Below, piece after piece: positions 1 to 6,249 of a DNA stretch of 12,642 bases. Both the position numbers and the translations under genes were made by a program. The DNA lies in contig CAAFYT010000023.1 in NCBI GenBank assembly GCA_900767325.1, forward strand, positions 1 through 12,642, written 5' to 3'. Numbering within the stretch: the first letter of the stretch is position 1; each line of letters opens with the position of its first letter. The stretch comes from Kiritimatiellia bacterium (GTDB taxonomy: Bacteria > Verrucomicrobiota > Kiritimatiellia > RFP12 > UBA1067). The notes under the pieces were generated by a model. The model had not been told where the DNA came from and made no database searches. It was given only the letters and a program-made list of their open reading frames with translations.

Positions 1-125
1 GCGAGGCGGAGAAGGCGGCGCGCGAGGCGGCGAAGGCGGCCGCGGCGCAGCAGACGGCGGAGAGCGCCGAGCCGGCGGGCGCGGACGAGACCCCGTCCGC
101 ACCGGAAGCGGAGAGCGGCAAATGA
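1..125 (+). CDS. C-terminal tail of an unidentified upstream protein (5' partial)
   Basis: The frame beginning at base 3 is open to a TGA at 123-125 and encodes about 40 residues, very rich in Ala, Glu and Lys, ending in an Ala/Glu/Pro/Ser-rich acidic segment (…PEAESGK). This is the kind of low-complexity, probably disordered or helical tail found at the C-terminus of many proteins in GC-rich genomes, and it gives no clue to function. The stop overlaps the ATG of the next gene as ATGA, which supports this frame as the real one and suggests translational coupling. Because the neighbouring genes belong to an indolepyruvate-oxidoreductase-type locus, the missing IorB could lie upstream, but nothing in this tail shows that. 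Confidence 0.6.
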   Translation, partial: EAEKAAREAAKAAAAQQTAESAEPAGADETPSAPEAESGK

Positions 126-2398
126 ATCCGGTCAGGGCGGACAGCCGTTCCCAGCTCTTCGAGATGGCTGCGCGCATTCGGGAGATGCGCGCGATCAGCG
201 GCTACACGGTCGCGCAGATGGCGGGGCTCACGGACGTTTCCGCCGAGCAGTACACGGCGATCGAAGCGGGCGAGCTCGATCCCTCCTTCACCTTCCTGCA
301 CAAGTGCGCGCTGGCGTTCGGGGTGGACATCAACGCGCTTCTCGAGGGACATTCGGCGAAGCTGTCGCGCTATCTCGTCACGCGCGGCGGCAAGGGGCCC
401 GTCACGGCGCGCGAGGACGGCATCGAGATCCGCAACATGGCGGCGATGTTTCGCAACCGCCTGGCGACGCCCTACTACGTGACCTATCGCTACAACGCCG
501 ACCTGCAGAAGGAGCCGATCCACACCACCACCCATTCGGGGCAGGAGTTCGACTACGTCGTGAGCGGACGGCTGCGCGTACGCGTCGGCGATCACGAGGA
601 GGTTCTGGACAAGGGCGACTCGATCTTCTACAAGTCGTCCACGCCACACGGCATGATCGCGGTGGACGGCGAGGACTGCACGTTCATCGCGATGATCATG
701 GCGGGCTCCGAGGAGGAGCAGGCGATCGCCATCGACACCGTCCGCTCCGACAAGCCGGAGCGTCCGCTCGTCGCCGAGCGGTTCGTCGTCTGCACGGAGG
801 ATGGCGAAGGACGGCTTCAGCGCGTCGAGTTCAGGAACACCGAGCGCTTCAACTTCGCCTACGACATCGTGGACGAGATCGCGCGGCGCACGCCGGAGAA
901 GCTGGCGATGCTGCACGTGGCGGATGATTTCACGGAGCGGCGCTTCACATTCGGCGACATGGCCGAGCTTTCGTCTCGCGCGGCGAACTACCTTTCGTCG
1001 CTCGGCATCGGCCGGGGCGACATGGTGATGCTCGTCCTGAAGCGCCATTGGCAGTTCTGGCCGATCATGCTGGCGCTCCACAAGATCGGCGCGATCGCGA
1101 TTCCGGCGACGAACCAGCTCATGGTGCACGACTTCACCTACCGCTTCAAGGCGGCGAACGTGAAGGCGATTCTCTGCACGGCCGACGGCGAGACGGCGAG
1201 CGAGGCCGATCTCGCGATGGCGGAGCTCGGCCGCGAGCTGATCCGCGTGTCGGTGAACGGGGCGCGGACGGGCTGGCGCGACTTCGATGCGGAGGTAGCC
1301 GCCGCGTCCGCGCGTTTCGACCGCGGCGCCGATTCGCCGGGCGGGGCGGATCCGATGCTGATGTTCTTCACGAGCGGCACGACCGGCTACCCCAAGATGG
1401 CGCTCCACAGCCACACGTACGCGCTCGGCCACTTCGTCACCGCGAAGTACTGGCATCTCGTGCGGCGCGACGGGCTGCATTTCACGATGTCCGAGACGGG
1501 CTGGGGCAAGGCGCTCTGGGGCAAGCTCTACGGGCAGTGGCTGTGCGAAGCGGCCATCTTCACGTACGACTTCACGCGCTTCGACGCCGACAAGGTCCTG
1601 CCGATGTTCGCGAAATACGCCATCACCACGTTCTGCGCGCCGCCGACGATCTACCGCATGCTGATCAAGGAGGACATCTCGAAGTACGATTTCTCGACGC
1701 TTCGGCACGCAACGACGGCGGGCGAGGCGCTGAATCCCGAGGTGTTCGCGCAGTTCCGTCGGCATACGGGGCTCAAGATCGCCGAGGGCTTCGGCCAGAC
1801 GGAGATGACGCTCGGCATCGGCAATCTCGCGGGCGAGGCGATCGAGCCGGGCTCGATGGGCAAGCCGATCCCGAGCTACAACATCGATCTCGTGGACGAG
1901 AACGGCAAGTCCGTTCCGCCCGGCGAGAACGGCGAGATCGTCGTGAGGGTGCCGCGGGGCAGCGGGCAGCCCGGAATCTTCCTCGGCTACTACAAGGACG
2001 AGGAGAAGACGGCCGAGGCCTGGCGCTTCGGCATGTACCACACGGGCGATCTGGCGTGGAAGGACGAGGACGGCCATTACCACTACGTCGGGCGCGTCGA
2101 CGACGTGATCAAGTCGTCCGGCTACCGAATCGGCCCCGCCGAGATCGAGAACGTGATCATGGAGCTGCCGTATGTGCTCGAATGCGGCGTTTCGGCATCG
2201 CCCGATCCGATCCGCGGCCAGGTCGTGAAGGCGACGATCCGGCTCGTCAACGGCAAGACGGGCGACGAGATGCTCAAGAAGGAGATCCAGAACTACGTGA
2301 AGGAGCACACGGCGCCCTACAAGTATCCGCGCATCGTGGTGTTTAGGGACGAGCTGCCGAAGACGATCTCCGGCAAGATCCAGCGCAATCTGCTGTGA
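122..2398 (+). CDS. XRE-type HTH + cupin + AMP-forming acyl-CoA synthetase fusion
   Basis: A 758-residue protein with three modules. Residues about 12-77 form an XRE/Cro-type helix-turn-helix (IREMRAISGYTVAQMAGLT, then a second helix ending near ALLEG). Residues about 115-195 form a cupin_2 barrel, with likely metal ligands H134, H138, E142 and H176 (IHTTTHSGQEFDYVVSG; TPHGM). Residues about 245-758 form a full ANL-superfamily adenylation domain: phosphate loop FTSGTTGYPK (416-425), GFGQTE (556-561), TGDLAWKDEDG (641-651), hinge GRVDD (657-661) and the catalytic lysine K752 in SGKIQR. SETGWGKALWGKLYGQW (457-473) resembles medium-chain/aryl acyl-CoA synthetases. It should convert a carboxylic acid, ATP and CoA to acyl-CoA, AMP and PPi in the cytoplasm. 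The HTH may bind DNA and the cupin may sense a ligand; both roles are inferred. The ATG overlaps the upstream stop, with a weak GGAG 8 nt ahead. The downstream IorA suggests an arylacetate substrate. Confidence 0.92.
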   Translation: MNPVRADSRSQLFEMAARIREMRAISGYTVAQMAGLTDVSAEQYTAIEAGELDPSFTFLHKCALAFGVDINALLEGHSAKLSRYLVTRGGKGPVTAREDGIEIRNMAAMFRNRLATPYYVTYRYNADLQKEPIHTTTHSGQEFDYVVSGRLRVRVGDHEEVLDKGDSIFYKSSTPHGMIAVDGEDCTFIAMIMAGSEEEQAIAIDTVRSDKPERPLVAERFVVCTEDGEGRLQRVEFRNTERFNFAYDIVDEIARRTPEKLAMLHVADDFTERRFTFGDMAELSSRAANYLSSLGIGRGDMVMLVLKRHWQFWPIMLALHKIGAIAIPATNQLMVHDFTYRFKAANVKAILCTADGETASEADLAMAELGRELIRVSVNGARTGWRDFDAEVAAASARFDRGADSPGGADPMLMFFTSGTTGYPKMALHSHTYALGHFVTAKYWHLVRRDGLHFTMSETGWGKALWGKLYGQWLCEAAIFTYDFTRFDADKVLPMFAKYAITTFCAPPTIYRMLIKEDISKYDFSTLRHATTAGEALNPEVFAQFRRHTGLKIAEGFGQTEMTLGIGNLAGEAIEPGSMGKPIPSYNIDLVDENGKSVPPGENGEIVVRVPRGSGQPGIFLGYYKDEEKTAEAWRFGMYHTGDLAWKDEDGHYHYVGRVDDVIKSSGYRIGPAEIENVIMELPYVLECGVSASPDPIRGQVVKATIRLVNGKTGDEMLKKEIQNYVKEHTAPYKYPRIVVFRDELPKTISGKIQRNLL

Positions 2399-3057
2399 AG
2401 CGGATCACCTTATTCGCTGGGCACTACGGCAGCGGCAAGACCAACCTCGCGCTCAATTGCGCGCTGAAGCTGCGGCAGGGCGGCGCGGCGGTGGCGGTCG
2501 CCGATCTCGACATCGTGAACCCCTACTTCCGCACGCAGGATTCCGCCGCGCGCCTCGCCCGCGCCGGGATCCGCCTGGTCGTCTCGCCGTTCGCCAACTC
2601 CAACGTCGATTTCCCCGCGCTCCCCAAGGAGGCCTATTCGCTCATCGCCGACCGTTCGACGCACGTCGTGATCGACGTGGGCGGAGATGATCGCGGCGCC
2701 CTCGCGTTGGGCCGCTATGTGCCCGACATTCTCGCCGAGGACGACTACGAGATGCTCGCGGTCATCAACTTCAGTCGCCCTCTGACCGCAACGCCGCGCG
2801 CTGTCGTCGACGTCCTGCGCGAGATCGAGGCGGCGTGCGGAATCGGCTTCACGGGGCTTGTGAACAACACGAATCTTGGTCAGCAGACGACGATCGAGAC
2901 GGTTCTCGGGTCGCTTTCCTACGCGCACGAGGCGGCCGAGCTGATGCAAGTGCCGCTTTGCGGAACCTCGGTTGCGGCCGATCTCGCCGCGCAGCTCGAA
3001 GGGCGCGTCGAGAACCTCATTCCCCTGGAGATCCAGCGGCTGTACTACATGGTATAG
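2395..3057 (+). CDS. MinD/ParA-like P-loop ATPase linked to the oxidoreductase locus
   Basis: A 220-residue soluble protein with a deviant Walker A motif GHYGSGKT (residues 9-16) near the N-terminus, a switch-like segment VADLDIVNPYFRTQD (about 35-49), and a Walker B-like strand reading VIDVGGDD. This is the SIMIBI/MinD-CobQ-ParA fold. Relatives sit beside 2-oxoacid:ferredoxin oxidoreductases and acyl-CoA ligases in anaerobes, sometimes with an added ferredoxin domain; here no cysteine cluster is present. A role in metallocluster maturation or assembly of the neighbouring enzyme is plausible but unproven. The start is GTG, overlapping the synthetase stop as GTGA. No Shine-Dalgarno is obvious, so translation is probably coupled to the upstream gene. 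It lacks any chromosome-partition context (no ParB, no parS seen), so a segregation role is unlikely. Confidence 0.85.
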   Translation: MKRITLFAGHYGSGKTNLALNCALKLRQGGAAVAVADLDIVNPYFRTQDSAARLARAGIRLVVSPFANSNVDFPALPKEAYSLIADRSTHVVIDVGGDDRGALALGRYVPDILAEDDYEMLAVINFSRPLTATPRAVVDVLREIEAACGIGFTGLVNNTNLGQQTTIETVLGSLSYAHEAAELMQVPLCGTSVAADLAAQLEGRVENLIPLEIQRLYYMV

Positions 3058-3081
3058 CATTTCGCCGAATTATGCTATAAT
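3053..3081 (+). promoter_or_regulatory. Extended -10 promoter inside an inverted repeat (putative operator)
   Basis: Bases 3073-3081 read TGCTATAAT, a perfect extended -10 element. No good -35 hexamer lies 16-18 bp upstream, as is common for extended -10 promoters. The -10 overlaps the right arm of a perfect 8-bp inverted repeat, TATAGCAT (3053-3060) and ATGCTATA (3072-3079), separated by 11 bases that contain TTC/GAA able to extend the stem. The left arm covers the stop codon of the preceding ATPase gene. Transcription would start near 3088, giving a leader of about 20 purine-rich bases before the malic enzyme. A regulator bound to the dyad would block the -10, so this looks like a repressor operator; the protein is unknown. 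Confidence 0.65.
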
Positions 3082-3090
3082 ACGCGAGGA

Positions 3091-3105
3091 AGAGGAGAGG
3101 AAAGG
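3091..3105 (+). promoter_or_regulatory. Purine-rich ribosome binding region of the malic enzyme
   Basis: The 15 bases contain stacked Shine-Dalgarno-like motifs (AGAGGAGAGG, then AAGG), with GAGG ending 8 bases before the ATG at 3109. It is among the strongest such signals in the window, and the leader between the predicted transcription start and the ATG consists of little else. Confidence 0.65.
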
Positions 3106-3108
3106 CAG

Positions 3109-4413
3109 ATGGCAAAGTACGGTAGAGACGAGGTAGTTGAGTTTCACAGGGGTGGCAAGGTCGCGGTGCGGCTGCCGAAGCCCCTGCGCACGAAGGACGA
3201 TCTATGCCTTGCGTATACGCCCGGCGTGGCGCATGCTGTCCGCGAGATCGCCGCAGATCCCGCGCGCGTCTACGACGTCACGGCGAAGGCCAATCTCGTT
3301 GCCGTCGTCTCGGATGGCACGGCGATTCTCGGGCTGGGCGATCTCGGGGCGGCGGCTTCAATCCCGGTCATGGAGGGCAAGGCCGTGCTCTTCAAGAGCT
3401 TTGGCGATGTCGATGCCTGGCCCGTGCCGCTCAACCAGTGCCGCGAAGGCGGTCAGAATGCGGGCAAGACCGATCCGAAGCGCGTTATCGATGCGGTGAT
3501 GGCGATCGCCCCGCAGTATGGCGGAATCAATCTCGAGGACATCGCCTCCCCGGCCTGCTTCGAGATCGAGGATACGCTCGATCGCGTCCTCGACATACCC
3601 GTCTTCCACGACGACCAGTGGGGCACGGCGGTGATTTCGCTTTCCGGCGTGATGAACTACGCGCATCTCGCGGGGAAGGGGCTGGACGAGCTTCGCGTGG
3701 TGATGAACGGGGCCGGAGCCGCGGGCATCCGCATCTGCGAGATGATGAAGGCGGCGGGCGTGAAGGACGTGACGATGTGCGATACGAAGGGCGTGATTTC
3801 GGCGGAACGCACGGATCTCAACCCCTTCAAGCGCCGCCATGCCGTGACGGGACTCGCCGGCAAGTCGCTGCGCGACGTGCTGCCGGGGGCGGACGTGTTC
3901 ATCGGCGTTTCGGCCGCGAACGTGCTGACCGGCGAAGACGTTCGGCAGATGGCCGAGTTCCCCGCGATCTTCGCGATGGCGAACCCCGATCCCGAAATCT
4001 CGCCGGACGAGGTGGCGAAGGCGCTCGCGGGGCGGAAGTACGTGATGGTGACGGGTCGCTCCGACTATCCGAACCAGATCAACAACGTGCTGGGCTTTCC
4101 ATACCTCTTTCGCGGCGCGCTGGATGTGCGCGCCTCGACGATCAACACGCCGATGAAAGTTGCCGCGGCCCATGCGCTCGCCGCGCTCGCCCGCGAGGCG
4201 GTGCCAGACGAAGTAAAGGCGATTTATCCGGGCGAGCGGCTTGAGTTCGGCCTTGACTACATCATCCCCAAGCCGTTCGATCGACGGCTCTTCGAGAAGG
4301 TGTCGTATGCGGTCGCCGAGGCCGCGGTGAAGACGGGTGTTGCGCGGCGGACGGTCGATCTTGGCGAGTACCGGCGCGAACTCGAACGGCGCAATGCCGC
4401 GCGCGCGCGTTGA
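3109..4413 (+). CDS. Malic enzyme (malate dehydrogenase, oxaloacetate-decarboxylating)
   Basis: A 434-residue cytoplasmic enzyme of the short bacterial malic enzyme type, without the C-terminal phosphotransacetylase-like domain of MaeB. It oxidatively decarboxylates L-malate to pyruvate and CO2 with NAD+ or NADP+. Visible motifs are AYTPGV (35-40, catalytic Tyr36), SDGTAILGLGDLG (68-80), EGKAVLFK with Lys91, GGINLEDI (138-145, metal-site acids), FHDDQWGTA (167-175, metal-site Asp pair 168/169), the Rossmann loop GAGAAG (201-206), and ANPDPEI (291-297). The family usually reads DDQHGTA; Trp at 171 replaces His. Asp225 after the second beta-strand of the Rossmann fold leans towards NAD+ over NADP+, which is an inference. 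It starts with ATG behind a strong purine-rich site and the window's only clear promoter, and its stop is 38 bases before the iorA ATG. It probably feeds pyruvate and reductant to the adjacent redox enzymes. Confidence 0.95.
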   Translation: MAKYGRDEVVEFHRGGKVAVRLPKPLRTKDDLCLAYTPGVAHAVREIAADPARVYDVTAKANLVAVVSDGTAILGLGDLGAAASIPVMEGKAVLFKSFGDVDAWPVPLNQCREGGQNAGKTDPKRVIDAVMAIAPQYGGINLEDIASPACFEIEDTLDRVLDIPVFHDDQWGTAVISLSGVMNYAHLAGKGLDELRVVMNGAGAAGIRICEMMKAAGVKDVTMCDTKGVISAERTDLNPFKRRHAVTGLAGKSLRDVLPGADVFIGVSAANVLTGEDVRQMAEFPAIFAMANPDPEISPDEVAKALAGRKYVMVTGRSDYPNQINNVLGFPYLFRGALDVRASTINTPMKVAAAHALAALAREAVPDEVKAIYPGERLEFGLDYIIPKPFDRRLFEKVSYAVAEAAVKTGVARRTVDLGEYRRELERRNAARAR

Positions 4414-4437
4414 GTAGGGAATGTGATCTGCAAGTCG

Positions 4438-4443
4438 AAGGAG
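4438..4443 (+). promoter_or_regulatory. Shine-Dalgarno AAGGAG that fixes the iorA start
   Basis: AAGGAG lies 8 bases before ATG 4452. The frame is also open upstream to a TTG at 4410 overlapping the malic enzyme stop, but the 14 extra residues do not resemble the family N-terminus, while the protein from 4452 begins MKKFLSANEAVAHAA as expected. Confidence 0.7.
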
Positions 4444-4451
4444 AGGCGAAA

Positions 4452-6215
4452 ATGAAGAAGTTCCTCAGTGCAAACGAAGCCGTCGCCCATGCGGCGGCGC
4501 AGGCGGGGTGTGTGGTGGCGAGCGCCTATCCGGGAACGCCCTCGACGGAGATCCTCGAGAACATCGCGAAGTTCAAGGATACGATTCGCTGCGAATGGGC
4601 GGTGAACGAGAAGGTCGCCATGGAGACGGCGATCGGCGCATCGATGGCCGGCGCACGCGCGCTCACGGCGATGAAGCACGTCGGGCTCAACGTGGCGATG
4701 GATCCGCTCATGACCTTCGCCTATGTGGGGGCGACGGGCGGCATGGTGATCGTCTCGGCCGACGATCCCGGCATGCACTCCTCGCAGAACGAGCAGGACA
4801 ACCGCAACCTGGCGAAGTTCGCGCGGATCATCCTGCTCGAGCCCTCCGACAGCCAGGAGGCGTATGACTTCACGCTCCGCGCGTTCGAGCTCTCGGAGAA
4901 GCACAAGGTCCCCGTACTGCTGCGCCTCACCACGCGCACGAGCCACACGAGCTCGCTCGTCGATCTGGGCGACTTCAAGCCCGCGCCGCATCCCCTGATC
5001 CCCTACGCGCGCAACATCCGCCAGCGCCTGCCCGTTCCGATGTTCGCGCGCGAGCACCGGTTGCTGGCCGAGAAGCGCACGCAGGCGATGGCGCGCGAGG
5101 CCTGCCGCTCGCGGCTGAACCGCGTCCTCAAGGGCCGCACGACGATCGGCATCATCACCTCGGCCGTCGCCTACCAGTACGTGCGGGAGATCTTCCCCGA
5201 GTTCGCCACCCTCAAGCTCGGGTGGACGAATCCGCTGCCGAAGGGTCTGATCGAGACCTTCGCGAAGTCGGTCAAGGAAGTGCTCGTCGTGGAGGAGCTC
5301 GATCCGTTCCTTGAAGACCAGATCAAGGCGATGGGCATCCGGGTCATACCGCACAAGACGGAGCTCAACATGCTGGAGTTGAACGCGGATCGCCTGCAGA
5401 ACCTGCGCAACGAGCTGCTGAAGGACGTTCCGCCGGCGAAGAAGCCGCGCGTGCAGGCGAACCTGCCCACGCGTCCGCCCGTTCTCTGCGCGGGGTGCGG
5501 ACATCGGGGCGTGTTCTACGTGTTGCACAAGCTCGGCGCGCTCGTCACGGGCGACATCGGCTGCTACACGCTGGGCGCGTTTCCGCCGCTTGACGCGATG
5601 GATACCACGATCTGCATGGGCGCGTCGATCGGCAATGCGGCGGGAATGAGGAAGGCGGGGCTCAAGAGGCGCATCTGCGCGGTGCTGGGCGACTCGACGT
5701 TCTTCCACAGCGGCATCACGGGCATCCTCTCCGCGCACTACAACGGAACGCCCGTGACGACCGTCGTGCTCGACAACCGCATCACCGCGATGACGGGCCA
5801 TCAGGATAATCCCGGAACAGGCCGGACCCTCGCGGGCGCCGAGGCGAACGTCACGGAGATCGCCGATCTCGCCAGGGCCTGCGGCTACCGGAAGGTCGTG
5901 AAGGTCTCGGCGGACGATCTCGCGGCGCTGGAGAAGACTCTGGCGGAGGCGATGGATGGCGACGAACCGGCCCTCGTGATCGCGTATGCGCCGTGTCGCA
6001 TTGCCGCGAAGCTCACGAAGGAAGGGCTCTGCGAGGTCGATGCCGCAAAGTGCAAGGCCTGCGGCGCATGCTTCAAGATGGGCTGTCCGGCGATGACGCG
6101 CGGCAAGGAGCTGCGCAAGGGGTTCTTCCAGATGAAGATCGATCCGTCGCTCTGCGCGGGCTGCAAGCAGTGCTCGCAGGTGTGCAAGTTCGGCGCGATC
6201 AAGCGCGTGCGGTGA
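4452..6215 (+). CDS. iorA: Indolepyruvate:ferredoxin oxidoreductase, alpha subunit
   Basis: A 587-residue subunit of an oxygen-sensitive 2-oxoacid:ferredoxin oxidoreductase. The family converts aryl pyruvates from aromatic amino acids plus CoA to arylacetyl-CoA, CO2 and reduced ferredoxin, and can run in reverse. Domain I (1 to about 180) has the signature YPGTPSTEI. A middle domain follows, then the TPP domain with CAGCGHRG (346-353), GDIGCYTLGAFPP (about 367-379), GDST (413-416) and LDN (440-442). The C-terminus carries two 4Fe-4S motifs: C534-x2-C-x2-C-x4-C545 followed by Pro, and C568-x2-C-x2-C-x3-C578. All domains look intact. The partner IorB (about 200 residues, gamma-type domain) is not in the window; a sugar gene cassette follows 34 bases later. 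The acyl-CoA synthetase upstream fits an aryl or branched acyl-CoA role. Substrate preference within the IOR/VOR/KOR group cannot be read from motifs alone. Confidence 0.92.
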   Translation: MKKFLSANEAVAHAAAQAGCVVASAYPGTPSTEILENIAKFKDTIRCEWAVNEKVAMETAIGASMAGARALTAMKHVGLNVAMDPLMTFAYVGATGGMVIVSADDPGMHSSQNEQDNRNLAKFARIILLEPSDSQEAYDFTLRAFELSEKHKVPVLLRLTTRTSHTSSLVDLGDFKPAPHPLIPYARNIRQRLPVPMFAREHRLLAEKRTQAMAREACRSRLNRVLKGRTTIGIITSAVAYQYVREIFPEFATLKLGWTNPLPKGLIETFAKSVKEVLVVEELDPFLEDQIKAMGIRVIPHKTELNMLELNADRLQNLRNELLKDVPPAKKPRVQANLPTRPPVLCAGCGHRGVFYVLHKLGALVTGDIGCYTLGAFPPLDAMDTTICMGASIGNAAGMRKAGLKRRICAVLGDSTFFHSGITGILSAHYNGTPVTTVVLDNRITAMTGHQDNPGTGRTLAGAEANVTEIADLARACGYRKVVKVSADDLAALEKTLAEAMDGDEPALVIAYAPCRIAAKLTKEGLCEVDAAKCKACGACFKMGCPAMTRGKELRKGFFQMKIDPSLCAGCKQCSQVCKFGAIKRVR

Positions 6216-6231
6216 TTTTCAAAACAAGGGA

Positions 6232-6237
6232 AAGGAG
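6232..6237 (+). promoter_or_regulatory. Shine-Dalgarno of the fucosidase gene
   Basis: AAGGAG lies 12 bases before ATG 6250 in the 34-base gap after iorA. The gap contains no recognisable -10 element and no convincing terminator, so read-through from the iorA transcript is possible. Confidence 0.5.
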
Positions 6238-6249
6238 ACCTCGAAGACG

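Noticed and set aside
1..60. Repetitive gcggcg/gaggcg run as a tandem repeat element
   Set aside because: It is explained by Ala/Glu/Lys codons of a low-complexity protein tail and has no regular period.
3358..4173. Minus-strand ORF of 271 codons within malic enzyme
   Set aside because: Antisense shadow of a gene with conserved motifs; no ribosome site or family resemblance seen.
4410..4451. TTG start extending iorA by 14 residues
   Set aside because: ATG 4452 has AAGGAG at the right spacing and gives the expected family N-terminus; the extension is not family-like.
4257..5801. Minus-strand ORF of 514 codons opposite malic enzyme and iorA
   Set aside because: It spans the junction of two well-supported genes and translates to an Arg/His-rich shadow product without domains.
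6194..6219. Possible terminator after iorA (CGCG pairing followed by TTTT)
   Set aside because: The stem is only 4 bp and inside the coding end, and the T run is separated from it by 8 bases, so it is not a credible intrinsic terminator.
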